9,285 bases of DNA from Candidatus Woesearchaeota archaeon (GCA_002725495.1 PBPJ01000046.1:2619-11903), one strand, 5' to 3'; counted from the first letter of the stretch, positions 1 through 6,471 are shown. The notes: generated from the sequence alone by a model not told the origin. Program-made: numbers and translations.

Positions 1-195
1 ATGAGATCCATATATTATCATTTGAATAAAGGTGTTAAATTGGGTGTTTTTTCTGTTAGTAAAATAGAAACGGTCAAAGGAGATTATTCGTGGGGTGAAG
101 GCGTTAGGCGGGTTAATTTTAAATTGGGTCCGAATGCGAAACCTCGAAAAGATACTTCTGTTCTTAAAAAATTGAAAAATACCCCCAACCCCTAA
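1..195 (+). CDS. C-terminal part of a possible winged-helix protein (probably partial)
   Basis: An open frame runs from the window edge to a TAA at 193-195. The window starts exactly on an ATG, but this codon may be internal, so I treat the gene as probably 5'-truncated. The 64 visible residues begin with a helix-like stretch (RSIYYHLNKGVKLG), followed by alternating beta-type residues around GDYSWG and ending in KLGPNAKPRK. This order, a helix with a YYHL pattern and then a hairpin, resembles the recognition helix and wing of archaeal winged helix-turn-helix regulators. That is inference from pattern only. The tail is basic and ends in Pro-Asn-Pro; the codons for that end are also the G-string of an inverted origin recognition box. 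From memory, conserved DNA-binding proteins sit beside orc1 in some euryarchaea, but I cannot confirm that this is one of them. Confidence 0.55.
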   Translation: MRSIYYHLNKGVKLGVFSVSKIETVKGDYSWGEGVRRVNFKLGPNAKPRKDTSVLKKLKNTPNP

Positions 196-209
196 ATTTC
201 CTTTGGAAT
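181..209 (-). promoter_or_regulatory. Origin recognition box 1 (minus orientation)
   Basis: Read on the minus strand, this 29-base element has a TTCC...GGAAA dyad core, then an A/T spacer, then GGGG, two T and GGGGGT. It matches the box at 312-340 at 22 of 29 positions without gaps, including the dyad and the terminal five-G run. This is the known archaeal ORB layout (dyad plus G-string) bound by Orc1/Cdc6. Its G-string half lies within the last codons and stop codon of the upstream open frame. Confidence 0.85.
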
Positions 210-210
210 G

Positions 211-311
211 ATTATTTATTATATTATTATTTTTAATTTATTTATTTATTTATTACTATATTGAAAATAAATAATAAATAAATTATTATTTATTTTATTA
301 TTATGTTTATA
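211..311. other. A/T-only duplex-unwinding element
   Basis: About 100 bases contain only three G or C residues (a C at 256, a G at 263, a G at 305). There are four tandem TTTA units at 237-252 and an inverted repeat at 264-296. Position between two inverted ORBs and extreme A/T content indicate the region that melts first when Orc1 loads. No reading frame or RNA gene is visible in it. Confidence 0.75.
264..296. repeat. Perfect 14-bp inverted repeat inside the unwinding element
   Basis: The left arm 264-277 (aaaataaataataa) is exactly complementary in reverse to the right arm 283-296 (ttattatttatttt), with a 5-base loop between them. All arm bases are A or T, so a transcript hairpin would be weak, but a cruciform in supercoiled DNA or a symmetric protein site is possible. 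Low sequence complexity makes chance symmetry more likely than the length suggests. Confidence 0.6.
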
Positions 312-340
312 TTTCCATAGGAAAGCAAAGGGTAGGGGGT
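312..340 (+). promoter_or_regulatory. Origin recognition box 2 (plus orientation)
   Basis: The dyad core TTTCCATAGGAAA (312-324) is followed by a short A-rich spacer and a G-string (GGG, T, A, GGGGGT, to 340). It aligns without gaps with box 1 on the opposite strand. Together they form the inverted pair that flanks the unwinding element. The match to the archaeal ORB architecture, plus the adjacent orc1 gene, makes this a strong call. Confidence 0.87.
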
Positions 341-400
341 CATATTTCTAATAAAATAAACCTAATATCAAATAAAATAGATAAAATCTTTTAAGTTAAA

Positions 401-413
401 TTTCCTATGGAAA
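401..413 (-). promoter_or_regulatory. Third ORB dyad core over the orc1 start codon
   Basis: On the minus strand these 13 bases read TTTCCATAGGAAA, identical to the dyad core of box 2. No G-string follows, so it is a core-only, mini-ORB-like element. It spans the ATG at 407-409 and ends three bases before the in-frame ATG at 416. The position suits steric repression of orc1 by its own product (inference). If translation starts at 416, the whole core is in the leader or core promoter. Confidence 0.65.
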
Positions 414-1618
414 TTATGACAGATGATTTAGACAACCTTTTTGAAGAATATATAGCAAAAAAATCAATTTTTTCAAATAAAGAGGCCCTATTACTTAGAT
501 ATTTCCCTGAAAATATACCTCATCGTTCAGATCAAATAAAAAAACTAGGAATGATTTTGGCACCAGCATTAAAAAACAATAAACCATCTAATTTATTTAT
601 CTACGGTAAAACTGGAACCGGTAAAACGTTATGCACCCAATTTACAATACAAAAACTTCTTGAAAAAAGTAAATTAACTGGTGCAAAAATAAGATATGCA
701 TATCTAAATTGCAAATTAAAAAAAATTGCAGATACCGAATACAGAGTTATCGCAAGCTTAGCCAAAGAGCTGGGTGAACAAGTACCAATAACAGGATTAC
801 CTACTGACGAAGTGTACAACATCTTCATAAATAAGATCGATTCAGAAGATCAAATTATTTTTTTAGTTCTGGACGAAATAGATAGATTGGTCAAAAAAAA
901 TGGCGACGAAATTTTATATTCTTTGACTCGAATAAATTCCGAATTAAAGAATTCAAAAATTTGTTTGATCGGAATATCAAATGATGTTAGATTTATTGAA
1001 GACGTTGATCCGAGAGTAAAAAGCTCACTAGGTGAAGAAGAATTAATATTCCCTCCATATAATGCATTGGAATTGAAAGACATATTACGAGAACGTAGCG
1101 AAGTTGCTTTTTCAGAAGATTCACTCGATGCAGCAGTTTTAGCCAAATGTGCGGCATATGCAGCAAAAGAACACGGAGATGCAAGACGCGCATTGGACTT
1201 GCTAAGAGTCGCAGGAGAAGTTGCAGAAAGATCCAACGAGGAGATAGTCAAAATGGATCACATAAAAAAAGCAGAAGAAAAAATAGAAATAAATCGTATT
1301 TTTGAATTAGTAAAAACACTCCCTTCTCAATCCAAGCTCATATTATACTCAATCTTCAAACTATCTGAAACAATAAAAAAATTGGAAACCGGAGAAATAT
1401 ATGAAGAATATAAAAATCTATGTAATATAAACAATAGTGCAATTTTAACACAAAGAAGAATCTCAGATTTAATTTCCGAATTAGATATGTTGGGTTTAAT
1501 AAATGCAAGACTAATCAGCAAAGGTAGACATGGACGAACAAGAGAAATTTACTCAACAATACCTTCAGATTTAAAGGAAATTTTAATGAAAGATTTAAAA
1601 TCCGAATTAATGTTATGA
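407..1618 (+). CDS. orc1: Orc1/Cdc6 replication initiator ATPase
   Basis: This protein recognises origin DNA and loads the MCM helicase. The 403 residues carry an AAA+ ATPase with Walker A GKTGTGKT (67-74), Walker B VLDEID (154-159), a sensor 1 region around GISND (189-193) and a sensor 2 segment GDARRAL (257-263), followed by a C-terminal winged-helix region from about residue 298 to 395. The N-terminal LDNLFEEYIAKKSIF and IPHR segments are typical of archaeal Cdc6. Length is normal for the family. Start choice is open: ATG 407 lies in an ORB core, while ATG 416 (Met4) is equally usable; no Shine-Dalgarno is seen before either, so a leaderless message is likely. The stop overlaps the next start as ATGA, coupling it to the PolD small subunit. 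Its own origin lies just upstream. Confidence 0.96.
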   Translation: MEIMTDDLDNLFEEYIAKKSIFSNKEALLLRYFPENIPHRSDQIKKLGMILAPALKNNKPSNLFIYGKTGTGKTLCTQFTIQKLLEKSKLTGAKIRYAYLNCKLKKIADTEYRVIASLAKELGEQVPITGLPTDEVYNIFINKIDSEDQIIFLVLDEIDRLVKKNGDEILYSLTRINSELKNSKICLIGISNDVRFIEDVDPRVKSSLGEEELIFPPYNALELKDILRERSEVAFSEDSLDAAVLAKCAAYAAKEHGDARRALDLLRVAGEVAERSNEEIVKMDHIKKAEEKIEINRIFELVKTLPSQSKLILYSIFKLSETIKKLETGEIYEEYKNLCNINNSAILTQRRISDLISELDMLGLINARLISKGRHGRTREIYSTIPSDLKEILMKDLKSELML

Positions 1619-2952
1619 ATTATCAAGATCTCGTAAATCGAGGAAAAAATGCAAGTGAAAAGAAAGAAGTTGTAATCGTTAAAAATAGTATAGACGATCT
1701 AAAATCAAACTTGAAAGTTGTAAAAGAGTTTGATTACAAACCAAAGAAAGTGGAACCCAATGACTTTACACAACACTATAGGGAAAGATTCAAATTTTTA
1801 AGAAATACTTTATTTAATCGCCCAGAGGCAGCATCAACTACTTCAATAAATCAAGCAAAAAAATCATTTGAAAAAAATTTAACTATCATTGCAATGGTAA
1901 ACGATGTTACTCGTTTACCTACTGGAACAATGTTAGTCTCTGTCGAAGATTTAACCGATCAATTACAAATAATAATATCCAGTAAAAAACAAGAGCTTAT
2001 TGAAAAATTACAATTTTTAACTTTAGATGAAGTATTAATTTTCAAAGGATCCATCGTCAATGAAAAAATGTTTTTGTCAGACATAATTTGGCCAGATGTA
2101 CCACAAAAGAAAGAAGAGTATGCACCAGATGACGTTTATGCGGTGTTTTCCGGAGATATACATATTGGAAGTAAACAATTTTTACCAAAACAATTCTCCA
2201 CATTTGTTGATTGGTTGTCCGGAAAAGTTGGAAACGAAAGGCAAAGAGAAATTGCAAAAAAAACAAAATATTTTTACATTCCAGGAGATTTGGCAGACGG
2301 TGTGGGAATATATCCTTCACAAGAAAAAGAATTGGACATAAAAGATCTAAGGGGACAATATGACGAATTAGCAAAATATTTAGAAAAAATACCCGACGAT
2401 AAACATATAATAATCTGCCCTGGAAATCACGACACGATGGTTAGATTAGAAGAACCACAACCTAAAATGTATGAATACGCTGAAAAGATAGCAGAACTTC
2501 CAAATGTTACAATGGTCACAAACCCATCATACACCAATATCCATTCATTTGATAATTATTCGGGTCAAGATGTTTTAATGTATCATGGTTATTCTTTTGA
2601 TAACTTGATAGATCAAGTCGAAGGATTGAGAATTTCAGGCGGCTATGATTCTGCTGACGAAATCCACAAATTTTTACTTAAACGAAGACACTTATCTCCA
2701 ACACACAATTTGAATTTAACCTTACCGATAAAAAAAGACCCAATGGTCATAGATAAAATACCTGATATCATGGTTACCGGACACATACACAAAGCTAAAA
2801 TAGGATCATATAAATCCACAATATCGATTTCAGGAAGTTGTTGGCAATCCATAACACCATTTCAAGAAAAAATGGGACATAAACCAGATCCCGGAATGAT
2901 CCCGATCACAAACTTAAAAACTCGAAAAAGTAAAATGCTATCTTTCAAATAA
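1615..2952 (+). CDS. polB: DNA polymerase D small subunit DP1 (3'-5' exonuclease)
   Basis: DP1 is the proofreading subunit of the archaeal replicative polymerase PolD; the large catalytic subunit DP2 is not in this window. The N-terminal third contains an OB-fold-like region (about residues 85-160). The C-terminal part is a calcineurin-type phosphoesterase with the metal-binding motifs GDIH (180-183), GD (224-225), GNHD (270-273), YHG (323-325) and GHIH (389-392). The end CWQ...PFQ...GHKPDPG (409-427) is also typical of DP1. At 445 residues it is shorter than the roughly 600-residue Thermococcales proteins and lacks much of their N-terminal extension. All exonuclease motifs look intact, so proofreading activity is expected. 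It starts within the orc1 stop (ATGA), consistent with translational coupling in an orc1-dp1 operon. Confidence 0.95.
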   Translation: MNYQDLVNRGKNASEKKEVVIVKNSIDDLKSNLKVVKEFDYKPKKVEPNDFTQHYRERFKFLRNTLFNRPEAASTTSINQAKKSFEKNLTIIAMVNDVTRLPTGTMLVSVEDLTDQLQIIISSKKQELIEKLQFLTLDEVLIFKGSIVNEKMFLSDIIWPDVPQKKEEYAPDDVYAVFSGDIHIGSKQFLPKQFSTFVDWLSGKVGNERQREIAKKTKYFYIPGDLADGVGIYPSQEKELDIKDLRGQYDELAKYLEKIPDDKHIIICPGNHDTMVRLEEPQPKMYEYAEKIAELPNVTMVTNPSYTNIHSFDNYSGQDVLMYHGYSFDNLIDQVEGLRISGGYDSADEIHKFLLKRRHLSPTHNLNLTLPIKKDPMVIDKIPDIMVTGHIHKAKIGSYKSTISISGSCWQSITPFQEKMGHKPDPGMIPITNLKTRKSKMLSFK

Positions 2953-2953
2953 A

Positions 2954-2960
2954 TTTATAT
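2954..2960 (+). promoter_or_regulatory. TATA box for the presenilin-like gene
   Basis: TTTATAT begins two bases after the dp1 stop, and its centre is about 26 bases before the ATG at 2983. That is the usual archaeal TATA-to-start distance, so transcription should begin at or next to the start codon (leaderless). No ribosome binding site is seen in the gap. Confidence 0.6.
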
Positions 2961-2982
2961 TTATTCAAAAATAATATAGAAA

Positions 2983-3741
2983 ATGATTGATTTAGCTTAT
3001 TTCATAATAACAATTTTTTTTTTACAAATTGGATCAAAAACCATCCAAGAATTAAATCCGGATTTTCTAACTGTAATCACATCAAATTCTAGTTTTGATC
3101 AAATTATATTTACATTAATCATTATTTATTTACTTTATTTAAGACTAAATAAATTAAATTTGATAAATGGTCTATTCAACATAACTATTTTTTATTCAAT
3201 CTATATATTATTTTTAAATTTCTTTCCGAATATTCAAGCAATATTACTATCTTTTTTAATTATGTTATATTATAAAAAAAATAATTCAATACTTTATCAT
3301 AATTTAATTATCACTTTGGCAGCCTTAGGAGTTGGTTTATTCTTCGGTAGCCTATTTAGGCCACTCGATGTCCTTATTTTTGCAACTCTCTTTTGTATCT
3401 ACGATGTATATGCCGTATATAAAACAAAATATATGATAAAAATGTTCAATCAATTTTCTAAAAATAATGCATTTTTTGCAACAGCATTCCCAAAAAAATT
3501 ATTATCAAATAAATTTTTTATCGTCGGTTCCGGAGATTTAATTTTTCCAACCATAATAACAGTATCCTTTTCAAAATATATGCCCGAATACGTAATCACC
3601 TCAATAATTGGTTCAATAACTGGTTACTTATTCTTATATTATTTAATTAAAATTCAGAACTCAAAAAATCCTGTCCCTGCACTACCACCAATTATTTTTT
3701 GCATAATATTAGCTTTTTTAATTAAAATTATTTTCATCTAA
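2983..3741 (+). CDS. Presenilin/signal peptide peptidase-like intramembrane aspartyl protease
   Basis: This 252-residue, very hydrophobic protein has about nine predicted membrane segments. It carries the three hallmarks of the A22 family in order: a YD motif (Tyr140-Asp141) within one helix, a G-x-G-D motif written GSGD (182-185) in the next, and a PAL motif (Pro232-Ala233-Leu234, followed by Pro-Pro) before the last helix. The two aspartates are the catalytic pair in this family. Archaeal homologues (PSH, also called DUF1119/COG3389) cleave helices inside the membrane; natural substrates are mostly unknown. The second motif has Ser where GLGD has Leu, a position known to vary. It has its own TATA element, so it is probably not part of the orc1-dp1 operon. 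Its last eight codons overlap the convergent nuclease gene. Confidence 0.85.
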   Translation: MIDLAYFIITIFFLQIGSKTIQELNPDFLTVITSNSSFDQIIFTLIIIYLLYLRLNKLNLINGLFNITIFYSIYILFLNFFPNIQAILLSFLIMLYYKKNNSILYHNLIITLAALGVGLFFGSLFRPLDVLIFATLFCIYDVYAVYKTKYMIKMFNQFSKNNAFFATAFPKKLLSNKFFIVGSGDLIFPTIITVSFSKYMPEYVITSIIGSITGYLFLYYLIKIQNSKNPVPALPPIIFCIILAFLIKIIFI

Positions 3742-4362
3742 AACCGATTTAATTTTATCTGCCTTTTTTTTACCTATCTTTTCTATTTTTTGCAATTCTT
3801 CTGAACTTGCCAAAAATATATTCTTAGGGGATTTAAAATATTTCAATAAATTCATTGCCAATTTTGGACCGACGCCCGGTAAACCTTCAACCAAATATTT
3901 TTGCTCGTCCTCAACCGTCCAAAATTTTCTACCAACTCGAAAAGAATCATTACCTTCTGATTTCTTATATTCCCGTCTTAATAAATTTTTAAGAATTTTT
4001 GCAGTTGATTCAATATCTTCTGAGTGAAAAATGGGTATATTATAATCTAAATTAAGAGATAATATCGAAGAAATTATTGCATTTTCACTAATATCTCTTA
4101 AATAATATATTTCAGAAATATCACCCTCCAGAATATAAAGAACTTTATCGAAATGATCTTTAAGATTTTTTGCCTGCGAAAATAATCGCCCATCAACTAA
4201 AGAACTCAAAAAATCAGAAATGGTTTTTCTTTCAACAACACAATCATCGGACAGTATAAAATCACCTAACTCCAATTGACTGAATTCAAAATTAACATCC
4301 AAATCAGACAATTCCTCAGAAATACCTGATTTCCTTTCTCTATTATCAACTATTATTTTCAT
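3718..4362 (-). CDS. XPF/ERCC4-type structure-specific nuclease with HhH domain (Hef nuclease half)
   Basis: This 214-residue protein cuts branched or forked DNA. The ERCC4 nuclease core begins with VDNRER (5-10), then GDF (33-35) and the catalytic signature VERKTISDF (43-51), which contains the ERKxxxD motif, and then the conserved DGRLFSQ (57-63). The C-terminus has two helix-hairpin-helix motifs: LPGVGPKLAMNLL (161-173) and IEKIGKKKADKI (193-204). This is the same domain order as the C-terminal half of euryarchaeal Hef and as crenarchaeal XPF. No C-terminal PCNA-interacting motif is obvious. Its ATG overlaps the helicase stop as ATGA, so the two are co-translated and probably act as a complex. 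The 3' end overlaps the convergent membrane protease gene by 24 bases. Confidence 0.93.
   Translation of the reverse strand: MKIIVDNRERKSGISEELSDLDVNFEFSQLELGDFILSDDCVVERKTISDFLSSLVDGRLFSQAKNLKDHFDKVLYILEGDISEIYYLRDISENAIISSILSLNLDYNIPIFHSEDIESTAKILKNLLRREYKKSEGNDSFRVGRKFWTVEDEQKYLVEGLPGVGPKLAMNLLKYFKSPKNIFLASSEELQKIEKIGKKKADKIKSVLDENNFN
3764..3771 (+). terminator. Possible oligo-T terminator for the presenilin-like gene
   Basis: A run of eight T follows the stop at 3741 by about 22 bases, and more T-rich clusters follow to about 3790. Archaeal RNA polymerase terminates at such runs without needing a hairpin. The run lies within the opposite-strand nuclease gene, where it encodes lysines of the second HhH motif, so coding constraint alone could explain it. 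Confidence 0.35.
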
Positions 4363-5774
4363 CTTTTCAATAATTTATACATATTCTCCTCTTTACGTTT
4401 GGATACCCAATAATATTTTTCATCAATCGAATTTTCAGTCATCAACATATAAATTTTACCAATGTTTACTCTACCAATTCTACCTCTACGCTGAATACTC
4501 CGCAGTGCAGACGGAATACATTCAAAGAAAATACCTACGTCTGCGTCATCAACATGAATTCCCTCTTCAGAAACACTAGTAGCCACCAAAACATTAAATT
4601 CACCATCTTTAAATTCCTCCAAAACCTTTTTTTGATTTTTCTGAGTAAATCCTTTTCGTTGACCTGTAAATTTTTTAGCAACACCGATATTTGAAGAATT
4701 AATATATTCAACAATCTCATCGACCGAATTAGTATATTGACAAAATATTATTATTTTTTTATCAAAATCAATCAAATTTTTCAATTCATTCATTTTATTA
4801 TTGTATTCTAAATTTTTTGATAATCGCTTTATTCGTATTAGTCTAAAATCTTCCATTATGCTTTTCGAAGACTTTGCACTCTCGGTACTCAATTTTTCTA
4901 ATGCTTTCAAAAAAGAATTATTCGTTTGTGTTTCTAACATCTCCAATAAAAATAACAATTTAATTACTTTGGTATTAATTTTAATAAAATAATATAATTT
5001 TGAGTTGTCACTAACTTTTGAAAATAATCTTTTATTTAAACTTATTAATTCACCTTTGCTCATATATTCGTAATTTCGAACAACCAACCTATTTTTTTTC
5101 AAAATATTATAATCCTCTTTAATCATATCTGTTAACATTTTCTTAATTTCAATTTGAATTTTATTTAATTTAATTTTCTTAATTTCAATTTCTCTATCAG
5201 GCAAATACTCAGACATCTCACTGGAATCAACTATATGAAATTTTTCAATTTTTAATAGCGATCTTAATTCATCTAAACGTTCCTTATCTGTTGCAGGACT
5301 TGCACTCATTGCAAGAATTTGCGATTTATCTATACTTTCCATTAATTTTGCATATGCATAATTTCCGCTGGTTCTATGCGCTTCATCAAAAACAACTAAT
5401 GAAAATTTTTCCGGATCAAAAAAATTTTTTTCTAAATCCGATACAACCGTTTGCGGAGTCGCAACAATTAAGTCAGACTCTAGCCAAATATCCTTCCTAA
5501 TTTCCGATTTTATCGTTCCATCAACTAAACCAATCAATTCCGAATTTTCAAAAAAATTATCAAAACTCTTCTTATGTTGCGCAACTAGCGGTTTTGTTGG
5601 TGCCATTACTAAGACCTTACCTGTACGCAATTTTATACCTGCTAGCGCCACAGCAATAATTGTCTTTCCTGCACCCGTAGGTAAAACAATAAATGAATTT
5701 TTATCAACAATCGCTCCAAGAGTTTTTTCTTGATAAGCCCTCAATTTAATTTTTTCTTTATTTAATTTTAACAT
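4359..5774 (-). CDS. hef: Hef-type superfamily 2 DNA helicase (stand-alone helicase half)
   Basis: This is an ATP-dependent helicase of the Hef/FANCM/Mph1 group, expected to remodel stalled forks and branched DNA. Over 471 residues it shows a YQ motif (14-15), Walker A PTGAGKT (32-38), APTKPL (58-63), ATPQTV (105-110), DEAH (130-133), SASP (157-160), a helical insertion between the two RecA domains (about 195-325), FCQY (344-347), VATSVSEEGIHV (397-408) and QRRGRIGR (428-435). The insertion and the SEEGIHV/QRRGRIGR forms are characteristic of Hef. It ends soon after motif VI, whereas classical Hef continues into an XPF nuclease; here that nuclease is the next gene, joined by ATGA in a different frame. 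The start overlaps the traB end by 17 bases, with no clear Shine-Dalgarno, suggesting coupling. Confidence 0.93.
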   Translation of the reverse strand: MLKLNKEKIKLRAYQEKTLGAIVDKNSFIVLPTGAGKTIIAVALAGIKLRTGKVLVMAPTKPLVAQHKKSFDNFFENSELIGLVDGTIKSEIRKDIWLESDLIVATPQTVVSDLEKNFFDPEKFSLVVFDEAHRTSGNYAYAKLMESIDKSQILAMSASPATDKERLDELRSLLKIEKFHIVDSSEMSEYLPDREIEIKKIKLNKIQIEIKKMLTDMIKEDYNILKKNRLVVRNYEYMSKGELISLNKRLFSKVSDNSKLYYFIKINTKVIKLLFLLEMLETQTNNSFLKALEKLSTESAKSSKSIMEDFRLIRIKRLSKNLEYNNKMNELKNLIDFDKKIIIFCQYTNSVDEIVEYINSSNIGVAKKFTGQRKGFTQKNQKKVLEEFKDGEFNVLVATSVSEEGIHVDDADVGIFFECIPSALRSIQRRGRIGRVNIGKIYMLMTENSIDEKYYWVSKRKEENMYKLLKR

Positions 5775-6423
5775 TTTCTAGATATTTTTCAACTTTTTCT
5801 TTATGACCTGCACCTATTACAATAAGTATCTTAGATTCAGGAAATTTTGTATTTAATATCTTTATTTGCCGCTTCATATAATCGTCCCTATCTTTAACCA
5901 AACAAGAATAAATATTTGGAAAATCCGATTTAAATTCACTAATTAATTGCTTAATTATCTTATTATTTGGAACAGATTTTATATCAAATTTCGCAGTTCT
6001 TTTATTTGATTTAAATAAGAACGTAAACAGTTTTAATTTCTCCCTCAGCGGGACTTTTCGAGATAATTTGTTTAGCGTAATTCTGATATCTTGGTCAATT
6101 AATGCGATTTTAGCACCGGCTTTTTTACCATAAATTATTGCAGACTTCATATCATTACCTGCACGAGAACCAGTCCGTTTACCAATTATTTTTTGACTTA
6201 TGGAACCAAATAACAAAAATAAAAACCCAAAAATTCCGATTTGCTTAATAATTTTAAAATTAAACTTCCTCTTTTTTGACTTACCAAACAAATTTCTGTA
6301 GCGATTTATATCTAGTTCAACTGCAACAATATCTGGTTTAAAGTCACTTATTGATTTTTTTATCTGATTTACGCTGTTTTTTGACACGTGGCTTGTACCA
6401 ACTACTAAAAATCTTTCATCCAT
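5758..6423 (-). CDS. TraB-family protein, short form
   Basis: The protein has the TraB/PrgY family (COG1916) signatures: GTSHVS (9-14), VAVELD (33-38), GNDMKSAI (89-96), KDRDDYM (177-183) and GAGH (204-207). These positions match the metallo-hydrolase-like core of TraB. A hydrophobic stretch at about 62-80 could be a membrane or membrane-associated helix. Many archaeal and bacterial relatives are near 400 residues and have several membrane segments after the core; this one stops at 221 residues, just after the core. Enterococcal TraB is tied to pheromone shutdown, but that role does not transfer to archaea, where function is unknown. It heads the operon with the Hef-type helicase and nuclease, and shares a promoter region with the PRC-barrel gene. 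The ATG 6423 lies about 25 bases from the shared TATA element. Confidence 0.88.
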   Translation of the reverse strand: MDERFLVVGTSHVSKNSVNQIKKSISDFKPDIVAVELDINRYRNLFGKSKKRKFNFKIIKQIGIFGFLFLLFGSISQKIIGKRTGSRAGNDMKSAIIYGKKAGAKIALIDQDIRITLNKLSRKVPLREKLKLFTFLFKSNKRTAKFDIKSVPNNKIIKQLISEFKSDFPNIYSCLVKDRDDYMKRQIKILNTKFPESKILIVIGAGHKEKVEKYLENVKIK

Positions 6424-6442
6424 ATACTATTTTGTAGAAATG

Positions 6443-6454
6443 TTTATATTTAAA
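6443..6454. promoter_or_regulatory. Shared TATA element for two divergent genes
   Basis: TTTATATTTAAA lies almost exactly midway between the ATG of the PRC-barrel gene (6472, plus) and the ATG of traB (6423, minus). The gap is only 48 bases. Its plus-strand TTTATAT (6443-6449) is about 26 bases from one start, and the complementary TTTAAATATAAA about 25 bases from the other. The layout suggests one TBP site serving both directions, each giving a leaderless message. There is no room for two separate conventional promoters. Confidence 0.6.
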
Positions 6455-6471
6455 AAAACTATTTCCTTTGT

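Larger units (their letters stand above)
181..340. other. Putative chromosomal replication origin (oriC)
   Basis: This stretch holds two inverted origin recognition boxes (181-209 and 312-340) around an A/T-only core (210-311) that has just a handful of G or C bases. It lies directly upstream of orc1/cdc6. Archaeal origins of this class combine a duplex-unwinding element with flanking ORBs next to an initiator gene; Orc1 winged-helix domains bind the dyad and the AAA+ domain contacts the G-string. Here both dyad cores face the A/T core and both G-strings point outward. The noncoding stretch from 196 to 406 holds nothing else I can support except the third ORB core and the orc1 promoter region. 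Confidence 0.85.

Noticed and set aside
237..252. Tandem TTTA units as a repeat array or CRISPR remnant
   Set aside because: Only four 4-base units in an almost pure A/T region; there is no repeat-spacer structure. It is better seen as part of the unwinding element.
850..1251. 133-codon minus-strand open frame inside orc1
   Set aside because: It lies antisense to the AAA+ motifs of orc1, gives a low-complexity Ser-rich product without recognisable motifs, and is explained by the codon pattern of the true gene.
2057..2374. 105-codon minus-strand open frame inside dp1
   Set aside because: It is antisense to the conserved phosphoesterase motifs of dp1; the product shows no family pattern and has no promoter.
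4359..4362. Programmed frameshift joining helicase and nuclease
   Set aside because: No slippery heptamer or downstream structure is evident at the junction; an ATGA stop-start overlap explains it more simply.
4535..4720. Short minus-strand frame within the helicase gene
   Set aside because: It is an alternate frame across helicase motifs V and VI, which are clearly coded in the main frame.
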